From Acidobacteriota bacterium (GTDB lineage: Bacteria > Acidobacteriota > Blastocatellia > Pyrinomonadales > Pyrinomonadaceae), in contig JAKOVX010000146.1 of assembly GCA_029781855.1 (NCBI GenBank), forward strand, positions 1 through 40,398: a DNA stretch of 40,398 nt, read 5' to 3'. Numbering within the stretch: the stretch's first letter is position 1; each line of letters opens with the position of its first letter. The notes under the pieces are model-generated. The model saw only the letters and a program-made list of their open reading frames with translations, was not told the origin of the DNA and made no database searches. The position numbers and the translations under genes were made by a program. Below, in pieces: positions 16,237-24,363 of the stretch.

Positions 16237-16791
16237 CATTACCAGATCAAACACCAATTTGACGGGCAGGCCGACGACGTTCCAATAGTCGCCCTCAATG
16301 CCCTCGATGAAAAGCGCCGCCTGTGCCTGAACGGCGTAGGCTCCGGCCTTATCGAGCGGATCGCCGCGCATCGCCAGGAAATTGACCTCGGCGTCGCTCA
16401 TCTCGGCAAATTTCACACGTGTGCTCTCGACGCTAGAGATCGTCGTCTCACTTCTGACGACCGCAACGCCGGTCAGCACCTCGTGCCAACGGCCGGCAAG
16501 CAGCCGCAGCATCCGCCGGGCATCGTCGAGATCGACGGGTTTGGCGATGATCTGCTCGTCGATGACGACCGTGGTGTCGGCTCCGAGAACGATGGAGTCC
16601 GGATACGAAGCGGCAACGGCCTCGGCCTTTTCACGGGCGAGGCGTTCGACATATGGCGCGGGCAATTCGCCCGGACGCTCGGTCTCGTCGATGTCGGCGG
16701 CGTGTTTGGTAAATTCCCATCCGACCGAAGACAGTATCTCCGATCGCCGCGGACTGGCAGATGCCAGGATCAATTTTGGAAGCTCGATCAT
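16219..16791 (-). CDS. maf: Maf family nucleoside triphosphate pyrophosphatase
   Basis: 190 residues. Maf proteins hydrolyse non-canonical or modified nucleoside triphosphates (dTTP/UTP type) to the monophosphate and pyrophosphate. Motifs: ILASASPRRSEIL at the N-terminus, the acidic stretch DIDETERPGE, VLGADTTVV with the catalytic Asp, IAKPVDLDDARRML, and the C-terminal DKAGAYAVQ and VGLPVKLV. The AGAYAVQ motif fits the YhdE-type dTTP/UTP pyrophosphatase subgroup. ATG 16791 gives the usual length. Transcribed away from the dciA-like gene across a 71-bp divergent gap, and convergent with the thioredoxin-fold gene, with which it shares the terminator region. Confidence 0.93.
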   Translation of the reverse strand: MIELPKLILASASPRRSEILSSVGWEFTKHAADIDETERPGELPAPYVERLAREKAEAVAASYPDSIVLGADTTVVIDEQIIAKPVDLDDARRMLRLLAGRWHEVLTGVAVVRSETTISSVESTRVKFAEMSDAEVNFLAMRGDPLDKAGAYAVQAQAALFIEGIEGDYWNVVGLPVKLVFDLVMKRPGF

Positions 16792-16862
16792 CTGGATTTT
16801 AGGCTGATAGCGTTAAATAGTTTTCTCGTCTAAAATGATAGTTGATTAGCTGAAATTAACAA

Positions 16863-17342
16863 ATGCAGGAGCTTTTTAAGACGTTTCGCGGGATATTGGA
16901 CGGGTTTGACGGCCCGGATGAGATACGCGCGGCGTTTGTTTTTGCCGCCTGGCGAAAGATCGCCGGCGAACAACTCCGCCAGCGGACCGAGCCGCTTGCA
17001 TTCCGGCAAAAACGGCTGACGCTGGCCGTCGAGAACGCCATTTGGAAACGCCACCTCGAGGACCTCAGCGGCGATATGGTATATCGTTTGAACGAGGCTC
17101 TCGGCCAGGGAACTGTTAATTTTATCGAGTTTCACATCAACGAAAAGGCCGTTCTCGCGGCGCCGGATCGCAAAACCGTGAAAACCGCCGACGAAGCCGT
17201 AGCGACGAGACTGTCGCCTGCCCTCAAGGATGCGGCGTTGCGGATCGGAGACCCCGAGCTGCGGAAGAATTTTCTCGAGGCAGCCGGCGCTTATCTTTCG
17301 CGGAAAGACGATATCGGAACGGTCAGTGCCGAGATCAACTAA
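16863..17342 (+). CDS. DUF721/DciA-like protein
   Basis: 159 residues. Residues about 20-95 fit the DUF721 domain of DciA, the ancestral loader of the replicative helicase DnaB: FAAWRKIAGEQLRQRTEP, then FRQKRLTLAVENAIWKRHLE, then MVYRLNEALGQGTVNFIEFHI. The C-terminal half is a helical tail without known motifs. Role in helicase loading is established for the family, not for this member. It is 2 bp upstream of gatC, so it leads the gat transcript. No strong ribosome binding site is visible; the ATG at 16863 is the only start that keeps the domain complete. Confidence 0.85.
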   Translation: MQELFKTFRGILDGFDGPDEIRAAFVFAAWRKIAGEQLRQRTEPLAFRQKRLTLAVENAIWKRHLEDLSGDMVYRLNEALGQGTVNFIEFHINEKAVLAAPDRKTVKTADEAVATRLSPALKDAALRIGDPELRKNFLEAAGAYLSRKDDIGTVSAEIN

Positions 17343-17344
17343 AT

Positions 17345-17626
17345 ATGGATGTTAGAAAAGTAGCAAAACTTGCTCATCTTGAGATCACCGACGAAGAGGT
17401 TGCGATCTACACACCGCAGATGGCAAACATCGTCAAGTACATCGAACAGCTCAACGAACTGGACACCGAGAACATCGAACCTATGCTCGGCGGCCTGACC
17501 GATGAAGGCAAAGCGACGCGGACCATCCGTGAGGATTCGGTCATTCCATCGTTTACTCAGGACGAAGCCCTTGCTGAGGCTCCGTCACCCGTTGCCGGAC
17601 ATTTTCAGGTACCTAAAGTCTTATGA
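17345..17626 (+). CDS. gatC: Asp-tRNA(Asn)/Glu-tRNA(Gln) amidotransferase subunit C
   Basis: 93 residues. GatC is the small stabilising subunit of the GatCAB transamidosome partner, which converts misacylated Asp-tRNA(Asn) or Glu-tRNA(Gln). It matches the family end to end: VRKVAKLAHLEITDEEV, a helix with NIVKYIEQLNELDTENIEPM, then LREDxV-like IREDSV and the terminal APSPVAGHFQVPKVL. Its TGA overlaps the ATG of the next gene (ATGA), so the inserted lipoprotein-like gene is coupled to it. gatA follows 465 bp later; gatB is not in the window. Confidence 0.96.
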   Translation: MDVRKVAKLAHLEITDEEVAIYTPQMANIVKYIEQLNELDTENIEPMLGGLTDEGKATRTIREDSVIPSFTQDEALAEAPSPVAGHFQVPKVL

Positions 17627-18087
17627 AGTTGGCAGTTGGCAATTGGCGGTTAGCGGGCGTGTTGCGCATCGGTGTGTTTTGCTGCCTACTGCCGATCACC
17701 TGCACCCAACTATCGTGCAGTTTGCCAAATCTCGAGGATCCGGTGTGCAGCGAGGCACGGACCGCGGTCAAGCACATTTATTCCTTTCATTTCGGCGGCG
17801 AAATGAAAACAACGGCCGCAAGCCTGAAGGCGCAGGAACAATACATGACGCCCGAACTTTATCAGCAGCTTTTGGCGGCGGGCGACACGGCGGTGGATTA
17901 TTTCACCGGCACGGACGATTATCCGAAAGCCTTTCGTGCCGGGACATGCACGAAAGTCTCGGACGACCATACCATCTTTCAGATCGTGCTGCTGTGGCGT
18001 GACGACAATCGGTCGATGCAGAAAGAGGTCAAGGCCGAAGCCGTAAAAAAGGATGGCCACTGGCTGATCTCAAAGGTAACCAATTAG
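17623..18087 (+). CDS. Lipoprotein-like exported protein inside the gat operon
   Basis: 154 residues. The N-terminus MKLAVGNWRLAGVLRIGVFC followed by CLLPITCTQLSC looks like a signal sequence with several cysteines, none in a perfect lipobox. The mature part has CSEARTAVKHIYSFHFGGEM, YMTPELYQQLLAAG, DYPKAFRAGTC, FQIVLLWRDDNRSM and DGHWLISKV, which resembles DUF3828-type lipoproteins of unknown function. The first 25 or so codons are written in the same palindromic repeat that overlaps the folK end (17627-17693). The signal peptide thus appears to be built from a repeat element. Start ATG 17623 overlaps the gatC stop by 4 bp, and gatA begins 4 bp after the stop. Confidence 0.82.
   Translation: MKLAVGNWRLAGVLRIGVFCCLLPITCTQLSCSLPNLEDPVCSEARTAVKHIYSFHFGGEMKTTAASLKAQEQYMTPELYQQLLAAGDTAVDYFTGTDDYPKAFRAGTCTKVSDDHTIFQIVLLWRDDNRSMQKEVKAEAVKKDGHWLISKVTN
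17627..17693. repeat. Second copy of the AGTTGGCAGTTGGC palindromic element
   Basis: The left arm is AGTTGGCAGTTGGC (17627-17640), continuing with AATTGGCGG. The right arm is CTGCCTACTGCC (17682-17693), whose complement gives the GGCAGTAGGC words found in the left arm of the copy at 13757-13864. It lies entirely within the start of the lipoprotein-like gene. Confidence 0.75.
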
Positions 18088-18091
18088 ATTT

Positions 18092-19483
18092 ATGACGATA
18101 GTTTCGAACATCGAAAAGGTGCTGGACAACGCCGAAAAACTCAATCCGCGGCTGAATTCGTTTCTCTCGATCGAGCGAGCGTCGGCGCTTTTGCGTGCGG
18201 CGGAAATTGCGAATACAGAGACTGAGCTTAACGGCCTGGCCATCGCGGTCAAAGACAACATCTGCACCAAAGGAATGCGGACCTCGTGCGGCTCGCATAT
18301 CCTGCACAATTACGAGGCACACTACGACGCCACGGCGATCTCACGGTTGGACGCGGCTGGGGCTATTGTCGTCGGTAAGACAAATATGGACGAATTCGCG
18401 ATGGGTTCGTCGAATGAAACGTCAGCGTTCGGCCCGGCGAAAAATCCGTGGGACCTCGATCGGGTTCCGGGCGGCAGCTCGGGCGGATCGGCCGTGGCCG
18501 TCGCGTCGGGCGTCGTTCGTGCTTCGCTTGGGTCGGAGACCGGCGGTTCGGTCCGACAACCGGCATCGCTGTGCGGCATCGTCGGGCTCAAGCCGACATA
18601 CGGCCGCATCTCGCGATACGGGCTGGTCGCATTTGCGTCTTCGCTGGATAATATCGGAATTTTTGGCCGCAATTCGACCGACGTTGCTGACGTTCTGGGC
18701 GTGATCGCCGGCCGTGACCCGCTCGATTCGACGTCGGCGGATGTGCCGGTGCCGGACTACAAATTTGCTCTCGACGGCGACGTCGATGGCAAGACCATCG
18801 GCGTTCCGCGCGAACTTTTTGGCGAAGGCCTCGACGAGGATGTCCGCGAAAAGGTGCTGGCGTCTGTCGAGAATTTCCGCAGCCTTGGTGCGAGAACCGT
18901 CGATGTCGAACTTCCCTACGCCAAATACGGCATCGCCGTCTACTACATCATTGCGACGGCCGAGGCGTCGTCGAACCTCGCCCGATTTGACGGTGTCCGC
19001 TACGGATTTCGTGCCGAGGACGCTCCCGGCCTGAAGGAAATGTATTTCAAGACCCGCGAAGAGGGCTTCGGAGCAGAGGTCAAACGCCGCATCATGCTCG
19101 GCACGTACGTGCTGTCGAGCGGCTATTACGACGCTTATTATTCAAAGGCGCAGAAGGTGCGGGCATTAGTGAAACGCGATTATCAGCGGGCATTTGAGAA
19201 ATGCGATGCGATCCTGACGCCGACTTCGCCGTCGGTCGCATTCAAGATCGGGGAACGCTCCGACGACCCGCTAGCAATGTACCTGAGCGATATCTATACG
19301 GTTTCGGCCAATCTTGCAGGAGTTCCGGCGATCAGTGTCCCGTGCGGATTATCGCGCGAGGGACTGCCGATCGGCATGCAACTGATCGGAGATTTCTGGT
19401 CGGAGGACGTTCTGCTGAACCTAGGGCACCAGTACGAGTCGGCGTTCCCGCTCGGGGCACAGCCGATCGTTTTCGCTGGTTAA
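18092..19483 (+). CDS. gatA: Asp-tRNA(Asn)/Glu-tRNA(Gln) amidotransferase subunit A
   Basis: 463 residues, an amidase-signature enzyme that releases ammonia from glutamine for the transamidation done by GatB. The catalytic Lys is K54 in AIAVKDNICT. The serines lie in VPGGSSGGSAVAVASG (about 128-129) and in LGSETGGSVRQPASLCG (nucleophile about S152). The conserved GLKPTYGRISRYGLVAFASS follows. The C-terminal half has the expected YTVSANLAGVPAISVPCG and GLPIGMQLIG. The reading frame starts 4 bp behind the lipoprotein-like gene. It converges with the GGDEF-EAL gene with only 5 bp between the two stop codons and no visible terminator. Confidence 0.97.
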   Translation: MTIVSNIEKVLDNAEKLNPRLNSFLSIERASALLRAAEIANTETELNGLAIAVKDNICTKGMRTSCGSHILHNYEAHYDATAISRLDAAGAIVVGKTNMDEFAMGSSNETSAFGPAKNPWDLDRVPGGSSGGSAVAVASGVVRASLGSETGGSVRQPASLCGIVGLKPTYGRISRYGLVAFASSLDNIGIFGRNSTDVADVLGVIAGRDPLDSTSADVPVPDYKFALDGDVDGKTIGVPRELFGEGLDEDVREKVLASVENFRSLGARTVDVELPYAKYGIAVYYIIATAEASSNLARFDGVRYGFRAEDAPGLKEMYFKTREEGFGAEVKRRIMLGTYVLSSGYYDAYYSKAQKVRALVKRDYQRAFEKCDAILTPTSPSVAFKIGERSDDPLAMYLSDIYTVSANLAGVPAISVPCGLSREGLPIGMQLIGDFWSEDVLLNLGHQYESAFPLGAQPIVFAG

Positions 19484-19488
19484 GATAT

Positions 19489-21789
19489 CTATTGAGCGGT
19501 GTCGAAGTGAGAAAGGTCGAGCGGCCGGACGGGCGGGCGACTATTCTCTGGCGGTAGGATATGTTTCCAGCGGTTGCGGTCACCCAGGAGCTTTTCGATC
19601 TCAGCGACCGGGAGCGGCTTTGAGAACAAATAGCCCTGGCCGTACTCGCAGCCCAGCACACGCAGCTGGTGAAATTGATGAATACTCTCGATACCCTCGG
19701 CGACTACCTTTAATTTCAGGGCTTTTGCCAGAGCGATCACCGTTCGAACGATCTCGCCATTTTCAGAGTTTGACTCCATCGCACTTACAAATGAACGGTC
19801 GACCTTCAGCAGGTCGATCGGAAATCGATGCAGATAGCTGAGGCTCGAATAACCTGTGCCGAAATCGTCGATGCTGATCTGAACGCCGGTACTCTTGATC
19901 TCCTTGAGCATGGAGATCGCCGTATCGGCATTTTCCATAATCGCGCTTTCGGTCAATTCCAGTTTCAGACACGCAGGATTAATGCCGGATTCGGCAAGCA
20001 CTATCTTGATCTGATCGACCAGATTCGGATGGGCAAAATGTTTGCCGGATATGTTTACGGCGACGCTCAACGGTTTGTCACCGATCACGCGGTCCTGCCA
20101 TTTTGCGATCTGCTCGCACGCGGAGTGAAGTATCTGGATCGTTATCGGAACGATCAGGCCGGTACTCTCGGTGATCGGGATAAATTCGTTCGGCGGAATG
20201 AGGCCACGCTGTGGGTGGTTCCAACGGACAAGAGCCTCAAACCCGATAAGGTCTGCGGAATCAAGTCCGATGATCGGCTGATAGTGGAGTTCGAATTCGT
20301 TTCGCTCGATCGCGAATCGCAGGTCGGTCTCGAGCTGCAGCCGGGTGACCGCCCGGATGTGCATCTTCTGGTCGAAGATCACGTAATTCTCTTCGTTATC
20401 CTTGGCGTAGTACATCGCAATGTCGGCATCGCGGAGGATGTCCTCGGCTTCGGCGTACTTCGAATTGCCAAACGCGATGCCGATCTTTACGTTCGTGAAG
20501 ACCTGCCGTCCGTCAAGCGTGTACGGCTCGGCGATCCGCCGCATCATCCGGTCGGCAAATGCCGTCGCCTCGTCCTTCATAAGCAAGTCGGTCAGGATGA
20601 CGCCGAATTTATCGCCGCTGAATCGGGCGACCATATCTTCGTCGCGAACGAGGTGCGAAAGCCGTTTGGCGACACTCTGGATGAGCCGGTCGCCCATTGA
20701 GTGGCCAAGGCTGTCGTTTATGGTCTTAAAGCGGTTGAGATCGAGCAGCAGGATCGCAAAATTCAGTTCCGTTTTTTCACGTTTTCGTTCAATGGCAAGC
20801 TTCAGCTTGTCCATAAAGAAGTTCCGGTTGGGAAGCCCTGTGAGAGCGTCGTGAAAAGCGGCGTGCCGAAAATCTTCGTGTCCCTTCTGAAGGGTCTGCG
20901 TGCTGACCTCGAGTTCCTCGACGTAATCTTTGAGCAGTTTGACGTGCTCTTCGGCGAGCTTTGCCCGCATCAAGGCGGATGAACTTGCATTCACCGCGGC
21001 ATTTCTAACGTCGGTCCGATATCGATGGATCGCCCACGAGACAATTCCGCCGGCACCGATAGCAGTCATCACGACCGCTGCCCCGAAATGGCCGATAGCT
21101 TCGATTATGCCTCCGGCAAGAAACGCGCTCGCAGAGAATACCGCGGCCGTCCGCAGCGCGATCTCGCTAAAATTGCGGCGCGGGTCACGGACCATCGCAA
21201 AGTTAAAAATAAGCCAGTTTGCGAGCAGAGTCGTTCCGCCGAGGGCGACCGTTGAAAGGCCGAGGAACCACAGAAAGCTGACCAGTTCGTGCCGCTGTAA
21301 GACCGTTTCAGGTGAGCCGAATAGGGTATTTGCAGCGGTTGTCGAGATCGTCGCTGCGATCGCCGCTATCGAAGTGCGTGAGAGGATCTCCCGAACGTCG
21401 CCGATACCGGCAAGCCAGCGAAACAGCGAGCAACTGGCAGCAAAGCCCGCTCCAGCGGCAACCACGCTCCAGTCGCCACCGTAAAGGAACGACGTTGTTA
21501 TTACCAGCACATTCAGCAGGACGAGGTCAGGCTCAAACCGAGGCAGCTGCGACCGCAAGTGGGCGGTCAGGGCAACGATCACGACGAACAAAACCGCGAA
21601 ACCTATGTCGAGACGGCCGAACTGTGCCCTGGAACCGAACCAGGCAAGCGCTGAAATGGCCAACACGATCTGTGAGGCGAGGAGGAGGTCGTAGTTAGGG
21701 ACTTTTCGTTCCATTAGGGGGCGGAATACAGAGTTGGCGGATCGGAAAAGACGTAGGAGTGTCGGCCATGCAGGGCGCATCAGCCGCAC
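19489..21789 (-). CDS. Membrane GGDEF-EAL protein, degenerate GGDEF, probable c-di-GMP phosphodiesterase
   Basis: 766 residues from GTG 21789 (ATG 21780 is equally possible). Residues about 35-255 hold seven or eight transmembrane helices of an unnamed sensor, followed by a coiled-coil linker (270-305). In the GGDEF domain (about 305-475) the signature is SGDKF at 391-395 instead of GGDEF, and the DxD of the metal site is D350-L-N352, so cyclase activity is doubtful; an RxxD inhibitory-site motif (R382-D385) is kept. The EAL domain (about 485-735) has EALVR (518-522), N579, ELTES (611-615), DDFGTGYSSL (641-650), KVDRSFV and AEGIES (E698), all residues expected for active c-di-GMP hydrolysis. 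It likely lowers c-di-GMP in response to a membrane signal. Confidence 0.92.
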   Translation of the reverse strand: MRLMRPAWPTLLRLFRSANSVFRPLMERKVPNYDLLLASQIVLAISALAWFGSRAQFGRLDIGFAVLFVVIVALTAHLRSQLPRFEPDLVLLNVLVITTSFLYGGDWSVVAAGAGFAASCSLFRWLAGIGDVREILSRTSIAAIAATISTTAANTLFGSPETVLQRHELVSFLWFLGLSTVALGGTTLLANWLIFNFAMVRDPRRNFSEIALRTAAVFSASAFLAGGIIEAIGHFGAAVVMTAIGAGGIVSWAIHRYRTDVRNAAVNASSSALMRAKLAEEHVKLLKDYVEELEVSTQTLQKGHEDFRHAAFHDALTGLPNRNFFMDKLKLAIERKREKTELNFAILLLDLNRFKTINDSLGHSMGDRLIQSVAKRLSHLVRDEDMVARFSGDKFGVILTDLLMKDEATAFADRMMRRIAEPYTLDGRQVFTNVKIGIAFGNSKYAEAEDILRDADIAMYYAKDNEENYVIFDQKMHIRAVTRLQLETDLRFAIERNEFELHYQPIIGLDSADLIGFEALVRWNHPQRGLIPPNEFIPITESTGLIVPITIQILHSACEQIAKWQDRVIGDKPLSVAVNISGKHFAHPNLVDQIKIVLAESGINPACLKLELTESAIMENADTAISMLKEIKSTGVQISIDDFGTGYSSLSYLHRFPIDLLKVDRSFVSAMESNSENGEIVRTVIALAKALKLKVVAEGIESIHQFHQLRVLGCEYGQGYLFSKPLPVAEIEKLLGDRNRWKHILPPENSRPPVRPLDLSHFDTAQ

Positions 21790-21903
21790 GTATAGAAGTT
21801 TAACCTAGTTATACAATGTATATCAAGAACTATTTTACGGATGGATGACAATATTTTCAGCGTTCGCTTGCTGGGGCCGACACAAATGTTGACTTTTCGT
21901 GAA

Positions 21904-21935
21904 AACAAAAAAAGGCGGAACCGAAGTTCCGCCTT
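21904..21935 (-). terminator. Intrinsic terminator of the oligopeptidase gene
   Basis: Perfect 10-bp stem AAGGCGGAAC (21912-21921) and GTTCCGCCTT (21926-21935) closed by a TTCG tetraloop on the minus strand, followed there by a long T-run (TTTTTGTTTTC). It starts 18 bp behind the stop at 21953. One of the clearest signals in the window. Confidence 0.93.
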
Positions 21936-21952
21936 AGCTCGATAAACATCGT

Positions 21953-24073
21953 CTATTTCTCAATGCCGACCTGCGTCAGAGCGTAGGCGTAGTCGAAGGC
22001 GACTTCCTTGAGACGGTCGTAACGGCCGGACGATCCGCCGTGGCCGGCACCCATGTTGGTCTTTAGAAGTATCGGGTTGTTATCGGTGTTCATTTCGCGG
22101 ATCTTGGCCGCAAACTTCGCACCTTCCCAATACGGCACCTGGCTGTCGTTGAGCGATATCTCGATCAGCATATTCGGGTACGCCTGCTTTTTGACGTTGT
22201 CATACGGCGAATACTGGACCATGTAGTCCCACGCTTTCTTTTCGTGCGGGTTTCCCCACTCGATCCATTCCTCGGTCGTCAGCGGAAGGTCGGCGTCGAG
22301 CATCGTGTTCATCACATCGACGAACGGCACCTGAGCGATCACTGCGTGAAACGTCTCCGGCGACTGGTTAACGACGGCTCCCATGAGCAGGCCACCGGCC
22401 GAGCCGCCCTGAATGACGAGTTTGTTAGCGGATGTATATTTATTCGAAATGAGCCATTTAGCCGAATCGACGAAATCGTTGAACGTGTTCATTTTGGTGA
22501 ACATGCGTCCAGCTTGCCTCCATTTTTCGCCGAGTTCGCCTCCGCCGCGAATGAGAGCGATGCCGTAGATCATTCCGCGGTCGACGAGGCTGAGACGAGC
22601 GGTTGAGAAATTAGGCGTCATCGAGATGCCGTACGAACCGTACGCGTAAAGGAGCATCGGCGATTTGCCGTCGAGTTTCGTGCCTTTTTTCATCATCACG
22701 AGAATTGGGACCTTGACCCCGTCACGTGCCGTGGCCCAGACGCGGGCGGTCTCGTATTTCGATTTGTCGTAGCCGCTCGGTATCTCCTGCACCTTGATCG
22801 GCGTACTCTTTCTGGTCGCGAAATCGAACTCGAACGTAGTGTTCGGCGTGATCATCGACGAATAGTTGTAGCGGATGACCGGCGTGTCGTATTCCGGATT
22901 GGTCGAAAGGCCCATCGTGTAGACGTCCTCGGGCGTCGCGATGCGGGCAGCGGCACGCTTGGACTTGCGGTCCATTACGCGGAGATATTCGAGGCCGTTC
23001 TCTACCTCGGAAACGACGGCGTAATTCTTGAAGAAGCTGATGTTCTCGATCTTGATCTCCGGGTTATACGGAATGAAATCGGTCCAGTTCTTCTCGCTCG
23101 GGTCGCTGGCAGGAGCCTTGACGACCTTGAAATTTTCCGCGTCCTTATTGGTAACTATGTAAAATTCGCCGTTGTCAAAATCGGCGTTGTACTGATGGCC
23201 CTCTCGTCTCGGGCTGATCGTTTTCCATTCGCCGGTAGGGTTATCCGCCGGCAAATAGAGGTACTCGTTCATCGTTTTCGCTTCGGAGCCGATGAACAGC
23301 ATCTTGCGATCGCGCGAACGTCGGACGCCGCAATTGAACAGCACATCTTTTTCGTCAAAAATAAGGTCGTTCTTATCGGTGCCGACGGTGTGCCGCCAGA
23401 CCTTGTCGGAGCGTTTTGAGACGGCGTCCTCCTGGCTGACGAAGAGGTATTTGCCGTCATTTGACCATTCGACCGAGGTCACACGCTCGATCTTGTCCGG
23501 CAGCATTTCGCCGGTCTTGAGGTTTTTGATCTGGAGCGTGTACTGGCGGTATCCGGTCGTGTCAGTCGCAAAAGCGAGGAAATTACCGTCGTCGCTAGGG
23601 CTGAAATCGCCGATCGCGAAATACTTATGCCCCTCGGCCATCGCGTTTTGATCGAGCAGAACGACGGCGTCAGAGCCGTCCTTCGACTTGCCGCGAAGAT
23701 ACGTCGGATACTGCTTGCCCTCTTCGGTTTTGGTGAAGTACCAATAGTCGCCGAGTTTATACGGCACACTCTGATCGGTCTGCTTGATGCGGCCGAGCAT
23801 TTCCTTATAAAGGGCATCGACGAAAGGCTGGTGTTTGCCCATAAACGACTCGGTGTATTTATTGTTATCCTCGAGATATTTGATCACCTCGGGATCTTTC
23901 TTTTCATTCCGGTCGCGTAGCCATGCGTAGTTGTCAGTTATCTCGTAACCGTGGATCTTTAGGACCTTCGGGACTTTCTTGGCGATGGGTGGTTTCATAT
24001 CTTGAGCAACGATGACAGTGTTACCGATCACAATAACAATAAACAAAAGCGCGAGACATACAATTACTTTCAT
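21953..24073 (-). CDS. Exported prolyl oligopeptidase family (S9A) serine peptidase
   Basis: 706 residues. The start is set at ATG 24073, after GAGGAGATCACCCGAT, where a signal peptide begins (MKVIVCLALLFIVIVIGNTV, ending near VAQ-D). An N-terminal seven-bladed propeller (about 75-420; DNYAWLRDRNEKKDPEVI is the S9A entry motif) is followed by the alpha/beta-hydrolase domain. The catalytic Ser is S558 in QGGSAGGLLMG, Asp D643 in LNDSQVPYWEG and His H678 in GAGHGGSSGRY. The HGGSSGRYD end is typical of oligopeptidase B-like members, which cut short peptides after basic residues or proline. Export means it probably degrades periplasmic peptides. Followed by a strong terminator; divergent from the ECF sigma operon. 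Confidence 0.94.
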   Translation of the reverse strand: MKVIVCLALLFIVIVIGNTVIVAQDMKPPIAKKVPKVLKIHGYEITDNYAWLRDRNEKKDPEVIKYLEDNNKYTESFMGKHQPFVDALYKEMLGRIKQTDQSVPYKLGDYWYFTKTEEGKQYPTYLRGKSKDGSDAVVLLDQNAMAEGHKYFAIGDFSPSDDGNFLAFATDTTGYRQYTLQIKNLKTGEMLPDKIERVTSVEWSNDGKYLFVSQEDAVSKRSDKVWRHTVGTDKNDLIFDEKDVLFNCGVRRSRDRKMLFIGSEAKTMNEYLYLPADNPTGEWKTISPRREGHQYNADFDNGEFYIVTNKDAENFKVVKAPASDPSEKNWTDFIPYNPEIKIENISFFKNYAVVSEVENGLEYLRVMDRKSKRAAARIATPEDVYTMGLSTNPEYDTPVIRYNYSSMITPNTTFEFDFATRKSTPIKVQEIPSGYDKSKYETARVWATARDGVKVPILVMMKKGTKLDGKSPMLLYAYGSYGISMTPNFSTARLSLVDRGMIYGIALIRGGGELGEKWRQAGRMFTKMNTFNDFVDSAKWLISNKYTSANKLVIQGGSAGGLLMGAVVNQSPETFHAVIAQVPFVDVMNTMLDADLPLTTEEWIEWGNPHEKKAWDYMVQYSPYDNVKKQAYPNMLIEISLNDSQVPYWEGAKFAAKIREMNTDNNPILLKTNMGAGHGGSSGRYDRLKEVAFDYAYALTQVGIEK

Positions 24074-24275
24074 ATCGGGTGATCTCCTCGGTGTTCTAAT
24101 CGGAATACTTCTGTTGTTACGCAATATTTTATCGGTTCGTTTCGGGCATTACAATTTATCACTCGAGATAACAACTTTTCGGCCCTAGAAATCGTACGGT
24201 ACGTTGTCGTGAATTTCCTTGTTAACATTTCGGACGCTTGGCCCGTCTTTAATAGCGGCATGCAACCTCTTGCCG

Positions 24276-24356
24276 AACTCATTGTAATGAGTTGTCGAGA
24301 CGAGATCTCTTGCTCGAGTTGTCCTCCTGACACATCGGCGGCTCATTACAATTTTT
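24276..24356 (+). promoter_or_regulatory. Folded leader or dyad region before the ECF sigma gene
   Basis: AACTCATTGTAATGAGTT (24276-24293) is a palindrome with 8-bp arms. Its right part, ATTGTAATGAG (24281-24291), is also the exact inverse of CTCATTACAAT (24342-24352). Between them lies a smaller dyad around GAGATCTC (CGAG ... CTCG). The downstream arm is followed by TTTT, 12 bp before ATG 24364. A further CATTACAATT is at 24147-24156. It could be an operator set or a terminator-like attenuator; the sequence alone does not decide. Confidence 0.5.
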
Positions 24357-24363
24357 GAACTAA

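Noticed and set aside
19828..20700. 290-codon plus-strand frame opposite the GGDEF-EAL gene
   Set aside because: It overlaps a well-supported gene over its full length, has a low-complexity acidic composition and no domain.
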